A stretch of DNA of 64,000 bases from JAWXCB01 sp034440455 (GCA_034440455.1 JAWXCB010000033.1:1-64000); one strand, 5' to 3'. Positions 1-9,620 are shown, counted from the first letter of the stretch. The notes: generated by a model not told the origin, from the letters alone. Program-made: numbers and translations.

Positions 1-99
1 AACCGCTACAACAAACCAGATACAGGCACGCAAGGTCCAGTTAACTTACCCTGGTCAGTTTGCTCCGAAAAGGCCTGGTCAGATACCCCGAAATCTCCA
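1..99. mobile_element. Probable terminus of an IS21-type insertion sequence
   Basis: Two direct repeats of about 20 bp sit in tandem (about 50-70 and 74-93), both of the form CCTGGTCAG-N6-8-CCGAAA. The block ends in CA at 98-99, where the sequence changes to AT-rich DNA. Tandem subterminal repeats and TG...CA ends are typical of the IS21 family. A plus-strand frame is open from the window edge to a stop at 130-132 and could be the tail of an IS gene. No transposase domain is visible, so the assignment rests only on end structure. Confidence 0.4.
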
Positions 100-318
100 A
101 TCACTATAGAGAATATTATTCTGATCAATTAATGAGTTTTGTAAATCCTGAATTTTGTTTTTAACGATTTTGTTTTGGTAGAGTAACTTTAGTTCAGCAT
201 ATCTACTTTTATTAAATTGTTCAAATTTTGAAGAAGAAGCATTTTCCTCATTATATTTTAAAAATGCTTTGTATTTACAATTTAAATAGGAAAGAAAAAT
301 GTCATCAGTAATTTCCAT
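79..318 (-). pseudogene. N-terminal fragment of a RecB-like nuclease family protein, cut by the IS end
   Basis: The 79-aa frame starts ITDDIFLSYLNCKYKAFLK, which resembles the opening of TM0106-type RecB-like (PD-(D/E)XK) proteins (ITxxLFxxYLxCxxKxxL). Those proteins are several hundred residues long, and no catalytic core is present here. The last seven or so codons lie inside the putative IS terminus (1-99), so the native frame appears to be lost after about codon 73, with any remainder beyond the left edge. The family call rests on a short N-terminal motif. The fragment could instead be a small hypothetical protein. Confidence 0.4.
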
Positions 319-814
319 TATTGCAAATTATTTTTTGATATTTAATTCAGTCATTTGATTTTAGTCGCAGTGTATAATAACTTGATGAAAACGAAGGACG
401 ATTTGGCTCTTTTGCTTTTGTTCATCCATAAAAAATAAAAAGGAACAAAAGCAAATGTGCCAAATGTAGGCTGGCTAAAAGAAATTTTTAAAAATGCGAA
501 GATGGGGTTTTTATTTTCTTTTTTGAAAAAGGTGCTGTAACCTGATGGCGGTAGTTTTGTGTCATAAAAATGTCAGAATCGCCTGAAATGTCATCCCTGC
601 AATATTTTCAGAACATTACCTGCGTTATACATACAAAATAGTCATTGCCAAAGAACGATGCGTTCGGCTGTTTTTTTGCTTATTGATATTGTTGCACTTC
701 TGGCATCAGCGCTACCAGTAAAAGCGATAAGGAATTGAGATAAGTACGCGCCACATCATACCTGATTAAAAATCGGGCAGAGTTTTTTCAGTACCGAATC
801 AACCAATTAACGAA
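319..814. other. Intergenic region with one imperfect inverted repeat
   Basis: No credible coding frame was found on either strand. Arms of about 21 nt at 403-423 and 443-463 (built on TTTGCTTTTGTTC and GAACAAAAGCAAA) can form a hairpin with a roughly 19-nt A-rich loop. It could be a terminator or a degenerate palindromic element. Nothing else in the stretch is recognisable. Confidence 0.4.
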
Positions 815-1861
815 TTACTGCACGTCCTTTCGCACGCATCCTTCCATCTCCAAGATGAAATCAGCTCCGTAAGCCATTGAGGGTGTTTGATAGCCTGCTT
901 TAAAATTTCCGTTTAACACATTTTGAGCAATAGCCACAGAGGTCATCGCTGTGAGCGTATAACCCTCCGGTGTTTCTTGCGTGCTGATACAAGTTTTTCC
1001 GGCAGCATTCGTCACCTTTCCCCAGAAATAGCTGCGTGATTTTCCTCTGCGGGTATCGGAAGGTCCGGGAGGTCCGCTTTCGATTCGTTTCTTTAAATAT
1101 TGCCTGACAGTTTTTGTGCGGAGCAGCCAGCCCAGCGCATTTGCAAAGCGCATCGCTAACACCATTTTTGAATTCGCGCCAGTATAAATTTCAATATCTG
1201 GAATGCGGGTGCTGCGCCATGCAGTAGCAACATCGCCCCACGGAATACAAACGGTGAGCATCTTCTTTCCTCCGAAATCAATCTCCAGTGTTTTATGCGC
1301 ATTGGGCACAACGAGAATTTTTCCGTTTTTACGCACCGCGCCTCCTCTGCCGAGATTTTCAACTGCTGTTTTTGCTGTGCCTTGCGACAATCCGCTGCCG
1401 CCAGCAAATGCCATTTGCAATTGCGTTGCATCAGGAAGCCGCTTTTTCAAATGAGCCGCAAGACAATCTGACGGCACCACATCAAAGCCTGCGCCCGGCA
1501 TCACCATGATTCCGGCTTCCTGCGCTTGCTTGTCATAGGAGGCGCATCGCTCAAACACTTCTATTTCGCCTGTGATGTCTAAGTAATGCGTTTTGTTTTT
1601 CAGGCAGGCTTCCACCATCGGTTGCGAAGTAAATTTGAAAGGTCCAGCAGCGTGCAGCACAACCTTTATTCCCTCTAATCCTTTTTGAATTTCATTTTGA
1701 TTATCGAGCGCAAACACCCTGTGGTCAAGGTTGTAGCGTTGCGCCAATTGCTGTACAAGAGGCGCATTACGCCCGGCAATAATGGGTTTCAAACCCTTTT
1801 CTAAAGCCCGCTGAATAATCAACTGACCCGTGTAGCCATTTGCTCCGTATAAAAGAATCAT
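815..1861 (-). CDS. Saccharopine dehydrogenase-like NADP-binding oxidoreductase
   Basis: This 348-aa protein begins directly with a Rossmann dinucleotide-binding motif, GANGYTG (residues 6-12), followed by a conserved HAAGPF segment near residue 70 and LDITGE near 97. This is the pattern of the Sacchrp_dh_NADP family, which includes bacterial trans-acting enoyl reductases and saccharopine reductase-like proteins. No signal peptide or membrane anchor is visible, so it should be cytoplasmic. The family covers several reactions (lysine metabolism, lipid double-bond reduction), and nothing nearby identifies the substrate. It stands alone, divergent from the beta-propeller/SPOR gene. The ATG at 1861 places the Rossmann motif where expected. 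Confidence 0.75.
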   Translation of the reverse strand: MILLYGANGYTGQLIIQRALEKGLKPIIAGRNAPLVQQLAQRYNLDHRVFALDNQNEIQKGLEGIKVVLHAAGPFKFTSQPMVEACLKNKTHYLDITGEIEVFERCASYDKQAQEAGIMVMPGAGFDVVPSDCLAAHLKKRLPDATQLQMAFAGGSGLSQGTAKTAVENLGRGGAVRKNGKILVVPNAHKTLEIDFGGKKMLTVCIPWGDVATAWRSTRIPDIEIYTGANSKMVLAMRFANALGWLLRTKTVRQYLKKRIESGPPGPSDTRRGKSRSYFWGKVTNAAGKTCISTQETPEGYTLTAMTSVAIAQNVLNGNFKAGYQTPSMAYGADFILEMEGCVRKDVQ

Positions 1862-1942
1862 GGTTTTGGTGTTTTGGAAATTTCCAACATGTTCGGAAAA
1901 TACGGAGAGTTTTTGATTTATTTCATTGTAAGAGGTTTATTT

Positions 1943-3283
1943 ATGAAATTCTTCACTGCCATTCTTTATTGCTTCTGCTTTTTTACAACTGCATTTTCTC
2001 AAGAAGTCGCAAGTCTTGAACTGCTGAAAACCATCTCAGGAAAGATTACGCCTAAATCCATCACCAATGATGGCAATGGGCGTTTTTATGCGCAGAACAT
2101 GATGTACTCGCACAACATCACGGTTTACGACAGAAATTTCAAGCTCATAAAAACCATATCGGATAAAGTGGATTTAGCCGACTATGGATATACGCAATAT
2201 GATACTACCGTGAGCGGCTCACCTGTGGAAGCTGCGGCAAGTCATTGCGGAAAATACTTGTGGGTCACCAACTACCAGATGTTTGGCGAAGGCTTCGACA
2301 ATCCCGGGAGCGACAAATGTAAAATGAGCAAAGACTATGATAGCAGCTTCGTTTATAAAATCAACACGCAAACACTGAAGATTGAGGCTGTCGTGCAAGT
2401 AGGTTGTGTTCCAAAATACATTGCGGTAACTCCGAACAACAAATATGTTCTCGTTACCAATTGGTGCAGCGGTGATTTGAGTCTCGTAGATGCTGATTCG
2501 TGTAAAGAAATAAAACGCATTGACATGGGTTCTTATCCTCGCGGCATTGCGGTGGATTTAAAATCTGAGTTTGCTTACGTAGCGGTGATGGGCGGGAAGA
2601 AAATTATTAAAGTGAATCTTGCTGATTTCAGCATTACTTCGCTTCAGGATGTCGGAAAAAATCCCCGCCATCTCTGCATTGACTCAAAAAATAAATATCT
2701 CTATGCTACGCTCAATGGCGAAAATCGGGTTGTGAAGATTGACCTCAATTCATTTGCAGTGGTTGATTCCGCAACTACGCAAACAACTCCGCGCAGCATG
2801 TCAATTTCGTCTGACAATTCCTTGCTCTATGTCACCAACTACGCAAGCAACAGCCTCAGTGTGATTCGCACCGACAGTATGAAATCCATTCAAACAATTT
2901 CAACTGGTAACCACCCTATCGGTGTCACTTGCGATGCAGGCACAGGAAATGTTTGGGTGGCGTGTTACTCGGGCAGCATCCAGGTGTTTAAAAATGTTCC
3001 ATCTAAAAAAGTTATACCTGAAACTGTTGTGGTAAGCACTGTAGATAAAAGAGAAGATGTTTTCATCTATCACATCATTGTTGGCGCATTCAAAGAAGAA
3101 CAGAACTTGAAAAAGATGCTGAACAAATGCGCAAAGGCAGGCTACAAACCATACATCATCAATCCTGATGACAAGCTGAAGAAAGTAAGCTGTGCAGGTT
3201 TTGAAAATAAAGAAAGCGCAGTTGCTGCTTTAGAGAAAATTAAAGAAAAGTTTGGCGAAGGCGTTTGGCTTTGCAAGCAATAG
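1943..3283 (+). CDS. Exported YVTN-type beta-propeller protein with C-terminal SPOR domain
   Basis: The frame is open from 1874, but the ATG at 1943 is preferred: it follows AAGAGG at 1930-1935 and opens a clear signal peptide (about 20 residues, ending AFSQ). The mature protein (446 aa in all) has repeated YVTN/lactonase-type propeller blades over residues 25-360 (for example NKYVLVTNW and LLYVTNYASNSLSVI). A SPOR-like domain follows at about 374-446, starting YHIIVGAFKEEQNL. SPOR domains bind septal, denuded peptidoglycan, while such propellers usually bind ligands or proteins. A cell-wall-tethered periplasmic propeller is inferred, ligand unknown. The gene converges on the M16 pair with only 5 bp between stops. 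Confidence 0.75.
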   Translation: MKFFTAILYCFCFFTTAFSQEVASLELLKTISGKITPKSITNDGNGRFYAQNMMYSHNITVYDRNFKLIKTISDKVDLADYGYTQYDTTVSGSPVEAAASHCGKYLWVTNYQMFGEGFDNPGSDKCKMSKDYDSSFVYKINTQTLKIEAVVQVGCVPKYIAVTPNNKYVLVTNWCSGDLSLVDADSCKEIKRIDMGSYPRGIAVDLKSEFAYVAVMGGKKIIKVNLADFSITSLQDVGKNPRHLCIDSKNKYLYATLNGENRVVKIDLNSFAVVDSATTQTTPRSMSISSDNSLLYVTNYASNSLSVIRTDSMKSIQTISTGNHPIGVTCDAGTGNVWVACYSGSIQVFKNVPSKKVIPETVVVSTVDKREDVFIYHIIVGAFKEEQNLKKMLNKCAKAGYKPYIINPDDKLKKVSCAGFENKESAVAALEKIKEKFGEGVWLCKQ

Positions 3284-3288
3284 CATAA

Positions 3289-4605
3289 TCAATAAGGCGT
3301 GTTCTTCTTATCGTACTTCAACTGCTTGAAGTCCGTTTCTTTCACCGCATCTTTTTTACCAAGGTAAGTCCAATAGATGGCGTTCGTATATTTTGCAAAA
3401 GCTTTGTTCATCTCATCCAGCGTAAGCGCATTTACTTTTTCTGAAAATGTTTCCGCCAGCTTCCAGTCGCCTGCCACCTGCATCATGCCGAGCGTTTGTG
3501 ATTGCGCTGCCGATGTTTCCTGCCCCATGTAGAAGTTGGTGAGAAAGGAGAGCTGGGTATTTTTCAATTCTATATCAGTGAAACCTTTCACTTTGATTTC
3601 ATTAATTAAATCAACCATCACCTGCATGGACTGGGCCGGGTCTTGCGTAGTGATATACAGCACACTGTAAGGACTGTTGATTACGCCCGTTGAATAAAAA
3701 GCTCCGGGCGCATACGACAAACTTCTTTTGGTTCTTAATTCCACGAAAAACTTATCCTGCAAAATATTCATCGCCATACGTAATGCAACCGCATCCTTAT
3801 CGCTCATAGCAGGCGCAGTGAATAAACCTCTGAGATAATTCGTTGCGATGTCACGGTCTTCAATATGCACTCCTGACTCGCGGATTACCTGGCGCGGCTC
3901 TTTGGTTGCCGGTGTGCCTTCGCGCATCTTCACGAGCGATGCTTCAATCTTTTTCTTTAAATCTTCTTCCTGCACATTTCCAACAACCACGATGAAACAT
4001 CTTTTCATCCCGATGGTGTTTGTATAATAGTTCTTTGTTTCAGCCACTGTTAGCTTTTGCAAACTCTCTGATGTGCCGTCAGGCTGCTTGGAATAATTTT
4101 TCCCTTCAAATACATTTTCCATTGCGAGTGTGCGCAGGTGCGCGTCTGGGTCTGACTCAATGTTTTTTGCCGTGGCAATCAGTTGTTCTTTGATGATGTT
4201 GAATTCCTTCTCATCAAACGCAGGATTCAAAATCGCGTCAGTAAACAACTCCCATGACTTGTTCCAAAACGTGCCGAGGCAGGTCATCTCGATGCTGCCG
4301 AAATCATACGTTGTTGCGCTAGCGAAATGCGCTCCAATTTTTTCCGCTTCGGTTTGAAAAGCGATTTTGTCGAGTGTCTTTGTTCCACCTTGAATGGCAG
4401 TCATCAATGCCAGTGCTTCAATGCCTTCCTGCTCTTTGGAATAATTCGCTGTGCCGCCATCTACAAACATGCGTACGCTGATTACTTCTTTAGGGGAAGG
4501 CTTGAAAATCACTTTGATTCCTCCGGCTGTGAATTCTCTTGTTTGAGCAGGAAGATTCAGAACTCCTGCAAGTAGAAATAAACTGAGGTTGATATAAATT
4601 CTCAT
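3289..4605 (-). CDS. M16 family peptidase, non-catalytic partner subunit
   Basis: A 438-aa exported protein (signal peptide ending LPAQ) with the two-lobed M16 insulinase/processing-peptidase fold. The zinc motif HxxEH is absent: the matching segment near residue 60 reads KEQEGIEALAL. The C-terminal half keeps the conserved Arg/Tyr signature (RTKRSLSYAPGA, about residues 290-305) that helps hold substrate. In two-subunit M16 enzymes one chain carries zinc and the other the R/Y pair. The upstream gene, 11 bp away, has an intact HxxEH, so the two probably form one periplasmic heterodimeric metallopeptidase. The two genes are surely one operon. Confidence 0.85.
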   Translation of the reverse strand: MRIYINLSLFLLAGVLNLPAQTREFTAGGIKVIFKPSPKEVISVRMFVDGGTANYSKEQEGIEALALMTAIQGGTKTLDKIAFQTEAEKIGAHFASATTYDFGSIEMTCLGTFWNKSWELFTDAILNPAFDEKEFNIIKEQLIATAKNIESDPDAHLRTLAMENVFEGKNYSKQPDGTSESLQKLTVAETKNYYTNTIGMKRCFIVVVGNVQEEDLKKKIEASLVKMREGTPATKEPRQVIRESGVHIEDRDIATNYLRGLFTAPAMSDKDAVALRMAMNILQDKFFVELRTKRSLSYAPGAFYSTGVINSPYSVLYITTQDPAQSMQVMVDLINEIKVKGFTDIELKNTQLSFLTNFYMGQETSAAQSQTLGMMQVAGDWKLAETFSEKVNALTLDEMNKAFAKYTNAIYWTYLGKKDAVKETDFKQLKYDKKNTPY

Positions 4606-4616
4606 CGGGAATTAAT

Positions 4617-5981
4617 TTACTTGTTCAAAAAAGTTTTCAAATCACTCACGCCCATGCCTTCCGCCATTTGTGTGGGCATGAGCAAACCAACGGCTGCGGG
4701 CTGTCCTTTGATATAAGTCTGCACGTAGCGTTTGATGTCTTCGCGGGTCACGTTTTGCAACTGCTTCACATAGCCCGTGTAATAATCAATGCTCGCAGAA
4801 GCCCACCAATAGGTCACCGTATGCACAAAGTCAGAGGTGGCTTCTTTCCCGTAGGCATCATCAATAGCGAGCATATTCTTTGCGATTTGCAATTGCTCAT
4901 CCGTGAAATAATCATCGCTATCCCATTGGGCGATTTGCTGTTCGAGCGCTTCATACGCCTCTTTCACTTTTGTGGGGTGCGGCACAAGGATGATATTAAT
5001 CGGTCCCGTGTATTTGCAGGTTTGGTAACTCACGTTCACCTGCAAGGCAAGCCCTTTGTCAATCAACTCCTGCTGCAATTTGCTTGATGCCTGTTGTAAA
5101 ATATAAGAGAACACATCAGCCGCATAAGTTGCCGGGATGTCTTTGCGCGTGTCAGGACCATGCATGCCAATCATGAATATCGGCATCTGCGCATTGTCAT
5201 TTTTCGTGAGGAAATAATTTGTCTTCTCCAAAGGTTTGAACGCAGGTATCGGATATTTCAAGAACGGGTCAAAGTCAGAGGGAATCCAGTCGCCATAGAG
5301 CGCCTGCACTTTTTGAAACACCTCATCATGCTTCACATCACCCGCCACCACGATAATGGAATTGTTCGGGTAATAATATTTCTGCTGGATGATGCGCATT
5401 TTTTCTGGCGTGGCGGTCATAATAATATCATGGTCGCCAATCACATTCTTGCGGCTATAATGCTCGCCCCACAGTTGCCGCGCCATATCATCGCGCAGAA
5501 AGAAGAACGGGTTTGACTCGTTGCGCTGAAACTCCCCATCCACCACGGGGTTTTCTTTTTTCATTTCTTCTTCCAGAAACAGCGGATAACGAATAGCTGA
5601 ATTCATAAACTTCAATCCTTCATTCAGCTTCAGGTTGCTGAGCGTGAGGAAATAATTTACGCGCTCGTTTGACGTAGTGCCGTTAAACGTGATGCCCAAC
5701 TCGTTCACTCTGTCCATAAATGCCTCCTGCGAAGGCAGGTCTTTGTTCGCCTTAAAGAACATGTGCTCATACAAATGCGACAAGCCATTGTATTCCGGGT
5801 CTTCGCAGTAAGAGCCGTTGCGCACGCAAACCTCGATGGTGGCAAGCGGCACCGAGTTGTCCTCAATCACGAGTACCTGCAAGCCGTTGTCAAGCTTGTT
5901 GAAGAAAAAATTATCGGGCAGCTTTTCCGCGCGGGCATTCCACGCAAAAAGCAAACACAGAATCAGTATTAAACTCCTCAT
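4617..5981 (-). CDS. M16 family zinc metallopeptidase, catalytic subunit
   Basis: A 454-aa exported M16 peptidase with a signal peptide of about 18 residues (ending NARA). The inverted zinc motif HLYEH is at residues 69-73, and a downstream glutamate in DGEFQRNE (about residue 150) is a candidate third ligand. The N-terminal M16 domain spans about 30-180 and the C-terminal domain about 190-400. It likely degrades peptides or small proteins in the periplasm together with the HxxEH-less partner encoded immediately downstream. The order, catalytic then non-catalytic, is common in Bacteroidota. Substrate unknown. Confidence 0.9.
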   Translation of the reverse strand: MRSLILILCLLFAWNARAEKLPDNFFFNKLDNGLQVLVIEDNSVPLATIEVCVRNGSYCEDPEYNGLSHLYEHMFFKANKDLPSQEAFMDRVNELGITFNGTTSNERVNYFLTLSNLKLNEGLKFMNSAIRYPLFLEEEMKKENPVVDGEFQRNESNPFFFLRDDMARQLWGEHYSRKNVIGDHDIIMTATPEKMRIIQQKYYYPNNSIIVVAGDVKHDEVFQKVQALYGDWIPSDFDPFLKYPIPAFKPLEKTNYFLTKNDNAQMPIFMIGMHGPDTRKDIPATYAADVFSYILQQASSKLQQELIDKGLALQVNVSYQTCKYTGPINIILVPHPTKVKEAYEALEQQIAQWDSDDYFTDEQLQIAKNMLAIDDAYGKEATSDFVHTVTYWWASASIDYYTGYVKQLQNVTREDIKRYVQTYIKGQPAAVGLLMPTQMAEGMGVSDLKTFLNK

Positions 5982-6328
5982 AATGGTTGTTAGTTTGTGC
6001 CGCTAAAATAATGGTTCGCTCTCGTATCCCGAAAGGGAATTAGACAGACTGAAGAAATCGGAAGATGAACGGGTGCATGAGGGGCAGTAAGCTGTAAATA
6101 AATTACTTTGCATGACGTGAGAATGACGTTTTGAAAATGAAGCTAAAAAATCAACTTTTTCAAAGTGGTTTTTTGTCATATCGTCATTGTGAAAGGCTTT
6201 GCGACCAAAGCAATCCAAAATTTTAATGCGCCATTATGAAAACAGCGAAGAATCTCCTCATCAAAGTCGCTGTTATTTTGGAGTTGCTTCGTAGGACTAT
6301 AAATGACGTTAAGATGGAGAGTCCGCAC
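5982..6328. other. Intergenic region without a convincing gene
   Basis: A minus-strand frame (6003-6218) lacks recognisable protein features and overlaps what looks like a decayed copy of the CGTCATTG...AAGCAATCC palindromic repeat near 6180-6215. No terminator or RNA gene was seen. Confidence 0.4.
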
Positions 6329-6778
6329 TCAATCTATTCGCTTTATCTCCAACTTGGCAGGAGTTTCGCTGCCTCCGAAAATCGCCACCTTGTTTGTTTC
6401 TGATTCGAGCGTGTAGTATTTTTTGCTATGGCGGTTCACGTCTAATTCCGCATTTACATAACTGTCAAGGTTTACATACACAAGATTGAAATCACGCATC
6501 TCCCATTCGCCCGTCACGGAGTAGATGATGGAATCATTGCGCGTGTAGGTGCCGGTGCAGGTGTTGTCGTCTTTGAAATCAACAATGTATTGGCAGCATG
6601 TAGAATTAGAAACATAATCATTCAGGAAAACTTCCATCGCGTTGAAATCATTATGATTCAATTCCACTTTTGTTACTTCCCAAGTTCCTTTTATGATTTT
6701 GTTTTCCTGAATTTTTTCGCAAGAGGAAAAACAGGCTGTAAGAAAAATTAAAAAGAAGAATGAAGAGTTGATGCGCAT
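6329..6778 (-). CDS. Small lipocalin-like lipoprotein
   Basis: A 149-aa protein with a lipoprotein signal (hydrophobic FFFLIFLTACFSSC, likely acylated Cys at 20 or 16) and then KGTWEVTKVEL. That is the opening strand signature of small lipocalin-like lipoproteins widespread in Bacteroidota. The rest alternates strands, as in an 8-stranded barrel (NTCTGTYTRND, GEWEMRDFNLVYV). Probably outer-membrane anchored; ligand unknown. It lies 10 bp beyond the small membrane protein gene and may be co-transcribed with the penicillin acylase group. A second protein of this type is at 15107-15577. Confidence 0.7.
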   Translation of the reverse strand: MRINSSFFFLIFLTACFSSCEKIQENKIIKGTWEVTKVELNHNDFNAMEVFLNDYVSNSTCCQYIVDFKDDNTCTGTYTRNDSIIYSVTGEWEMRDFNLVYVNLDSYVNAELDVNRHSKKYYTLESETNKVAIFGGSETPAKLEIKRID

Positions 6779-6788
6779 GGGAAATTAT

Positions 6789-7133
6789 CTAAGAAAACAA
6801 TTTTTTAAACGCGCTGCCGCTTGCCGCTGCAAAGCCACCAACAATTCCTGCCAATACTCCTCCAAGCAAAATGAGTGCTGTAGGGCTGCCGATTTGCAAC
6901 ATCGCAGCGATTTTTTCAGAGAGCAGCGAAGCGGTGTTCATGTCAATGAACCACGCATACACCCACCATACGAGCGCAGTGCCGAGCAAGCCGCTGAGAA
7001 AAGAGAAGAACAACGATTGTGAAACAATAATGCCAATGAGAAAAGCTGCAAGCGCGAGCGACCACCAGGGCAGCACGATTTGCAGCAGCAGACTTGCGAT
7101 TGCAGTAAGCGCGATGGAAAGCAGGAATTTCAT
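6789..7133 (-). CDS. Small integral membrane protein, unknown function
   Basis: A 114-aa, highly hydrophobic protein with three or four predicted transmembrane segments (about residues 3-22, 25-45, 47-66 and 83-105) and a short basic tail, AFKKLFS. Its start overlaps the penicillin acylase stop by 4 nt (ATGA), so translational coupling is likely. I do not recognise the family. Confidence 0.7.
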   Translation of the reverse strand: MKFLLSIALTAIASLLLQIVLPWWSLALAAFLIGIIVSQSLFFSFLSGLLGTALVWWVYAWFIDMNTASLLSEKIAAMLQIGSPTALILLGGVLAGIVGGFAAASGSAFKKLFS

Positions 7134-9565
7134 TTTGCGGGTGTGATGGTTTTTGTGAGAAGAATGTTCTCGTTAGTTTCTGATTCATTTTTCAAAAAAA
7201 CGAGCGTGTTGTATTCGCCCTTCACCCACTTGTCAGTGAAGTTGGAATAAAACGGGCTGCCGGGATTTCCAGATTGTCCGCCCGGATAAATGCCATAAGC
7301 CTCCCCTCCTAATTCCACCACCATGCGCCACGAACCGCCATGCGTTTTGCTTGTGGCATTTACGATATGATAGTTTCCGCCAATGGCAAGGTTCTTTACA
7401 TAAAACGGCTCAATCGGCAGCCAGTGCGCGAGGCGCGTGCCTTTGTAGGTTGCCCACTCCAAAGTGAGTTTCGTAGAGTCGCTCCATTTGTCTAAGTAGG
7501 TTACGCTTTGTTTAAACGATTGCGTCAACAAATCGCTGAGCGTTTCTTTTTCCGGTGTTTGCTGATTGTCGGTGAGCACATTGTCAGGTGCGGTGATGAT
7601 GTAATTCACCGTGTTGTAAAAATCAGGCGCAGTAAGTCCCTTTTTTTCTTCTGGTAAAAATTCATCCCACAATAACTCATAAAATTTATCCCACCATAAG
7701 GTGAAGTAAGTAGGAGCAGTAAGGTCTTTTTCATTGTAGAAATTCCATGCTGCTAAATCACTGAATGTTTTTTTTTCAATCTCTGAAAGCGAAGCAGGGT
7801 TAATCTTCGTCAGCAAATAGGGCAACACTTCGGAAGCCATTAAGTTGGAATTGTCGTTTTGCAGTTTCATTAAATCTTCTGCTGAGAATTTTTCTTTCGA
7901 GGAAAGCACATTGTTGATTCTGCGGTTGCGATAGTATTCATAGAGGCCATGATAATAATAAGGATAGGTGGTGTCGGTGGGATGCTGGTTTGCAGAACTC
8001 ACAAATCCGCGCTCCGGATTTTTCACCTGCGGATTATCCGCAAAGGGAATGAATCCGCGCCACTCGGTTGCCGAAGTAGTTCCATCCTGAATAAACTTTC
8101 CTTCATCAGGCTTGCGTAAAATAAATTTACCCTGCTCTTTAATAGCGATGTCGCCACTCACGGAAGCGAACACAAAATTCTGCCCGGGACATTCGTAATA
8201 ATTCAGCGCGTTGATATAGTCGTCATAATTCTTTGCGCGGTTCAGCAGGTAAAAGGTTTTCAACTCGTTTGATGCATCGTGCGCTGTCCAGCGCAAGGCG
8301 ACTGGGTACGGGTTGTCGTAAAATTTGAATTGAGCATCATAGGTAACAGGACCATGATGCGTGTAAACAATCGTGTCATAATAAGTTTCTCCGTTACGGA
8401 TTTTTATTTCCTCTACAATCTTTTTTGTGGGAAGATATTTCCCGTCATAGCGATATTCATTTTGTGAGGCATCTTTAAATTCAATGCGATACCAGTCTTT
8501 CACATCCATGCTGCCATTGGTAACGCCCCATGCGATATTTTCATTGAAGCCAATGGTGATACCGGGCGCGCCCGGAATTGTTACTCCATAGGCATTCACT
8601 CCCGGAGCGTTCATCTGCAATTGATACCAAATTGAGGGAAGGTGCAATGCAAGATGCGGGTCATTGCAGAGCAGCGCTTTTCCAGTTGCAGATTTTGCGG
8701 GCGACACCGCCCAGTTGTTGCTTCCAAGATTCGCTTCGGGTTTTTCAAACGGGCTTGGAATGAAAGGTTGATGTGTTGAAAATGATTGCACCTTTGAAGA
8801 TGAATCTGCCGCAAGTGATTTTGTGAATGGCGTTCCCACCGGAATAATCGGGTCAATGCCTTTTGGGAAATCGGCAAACAATAATTCAAAGGTTGGACGG
8901 TCAAGGAATTTTAGCGCATTGGTATATTCAAAATCATATTCTCTGCCCGTGAGCATGTTTGACATATACTTGAGCAGCAGCGCGCTGTTATAAGGAATCC
9001 ATTCTTCAGGAGCATAATCAAGCAGTTTGTATTCCAAAGACAGGTCTTTGTAATCAAGCGAGTTGATGTAAGCATTTACTCCCTCCGCATAAGAATTGAG
9101 AATTGTACTTGCAACGGTATCTGTTTCAAGGTGCTCAATTGCTTTTTTTGCTGCGTAAGGCAAACCGATGCGCCTTGTAGTTCGATCATACTTAAGTGCT
9201 TTGTCACCGACTAATTCTGAAATTCTTCCGCTTGCACCCAAAATCATAAACTCCATTTGCCAAAGGCGGTCGCGCGCGGTGAGATAGCCCTGCGCGAAGT
9301 AGAGGTCATGTTCGTTTTTTGCAAAAATGTGCGGCACGCGCTGTTCATCCAATTGCACCGTGATAGCTTCCTGCAATCCGCTAATGTTTTCAGCGAAATG
9401 TAAGTTGCCTTCTTTCGGTTCTGCATTCTGCCAAAAGCCTGTGAACGGACTGAGAAATTTCCCCAGCGGAGGCAGCGCGGTCTCTTTGATTACAATTCTT
9501 TTATTGAGCAGAACGACAAGCGCGAGCGTGATGAAAGCGAAAAGAAGAAAGCGGAAGATTTTCAT
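7130..9565 (-). CDS. Penicillin acylase family protein (Ntn hydrolase)
   Basis: An 811-aa penicillin amidase family protein. The ATG at 9565 gives an N-terminal membrane/signal segment (KIFRFLLFAFITLALVVLL). The longer frame from a GTG at 9727 reads through an intergenic repeat and overlaps the upstream gene, so it is rejected. The alpha part includes VPHIFAKNEHDLYFAQGY and ARDRLWQMEF. The self-processing site is LGSNNW, with the nucleophile Ser at about residue 282, which becomes the N-terminus of the beta chain. These enzymes cleave amides such as beta-lactam side chains or acyl-homoserine lactones; the substrate here is unknown. It is coupled by ATGA overlap to the following small membrane protein. 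Confidence 0.9.
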   Translation of the reverse strand: MKIFRFLLFAFITLALVVLLNKRIVIKETALPPLGKFLSPFTGFWQNAEPKEGNLHFAENISGLQEAITVQLDEQRVPHIFAKNEHDLYFAQGYLTARDRLWQMEFMILGASGRISELVGDKALKYDRTTRRIGLPYAAKKAIEHLETDTVASTILNSYAEGVNAYINSLDYKDLSLEYKLLDYAPEEWIPYNSALLLKYMSNMLTGREYDFEYTNALKFLDRPTFELLFADFPKGIDPIIPVGTPFTKSLAADSSSKVQSFSTHQPFIPSPFEKPEANLGSNNWAVSPAKSATGKALLCNDPHLALHLPSIWYQLQMNAPGVNAYGVTIPGAPGITIGFNENIAWGVTNGSMDVKDWYRIEFKDASQNEYRYDGKYLPTKKIVEEIKIRNGETYYDTIVYTHHGPVTYDAQFKFYDNPYPVALRWTAHDASNELKTFYLLNRAKNYDDYINALNYYECPGQNFVFASVSGDIAIKEQGKFILRKPDEGKFIQDGTTSATEWRGFIPFADNPQVKNPERGFVSSANQHPTDTTYPYYYHGLYEYYRNRRINNVLSSKEKFSAEDLMKLQNDNSNLMASEVLPYLLTKINPASLSEIEKKTFSDLAAWNFYNEKDLTAPTYFTLWWDKFYELLWDEFLPEEKKGLTAPDFYNTVNYIITAPDNVLTDNQQTPEKETLSDLLTQSFKQSVTYLDKWSDSTKLTLEWATYKGTRLAHWLPIEPFYVKNLAIGGNYHIVNATSKTHGGSWRMVVELGGEAYGIYPGGQSGNPGSPFYSNFTDKWVKGEYNTLVFLKNESETNENILLTKTITPAK

Positions 9566-9620
9566 GCGGGAATGATTGGGATAAAAATAATGATTTGAGG
9601 ATTGCATCGCGAAGGAAATT

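Noticed and set aside
403..463. CRISPR or tandem-repeat reading of the hairpin in the left intergenic region
   Set aside because: There is only one inverted pair, no repeated spacer pattern and no cas genes.
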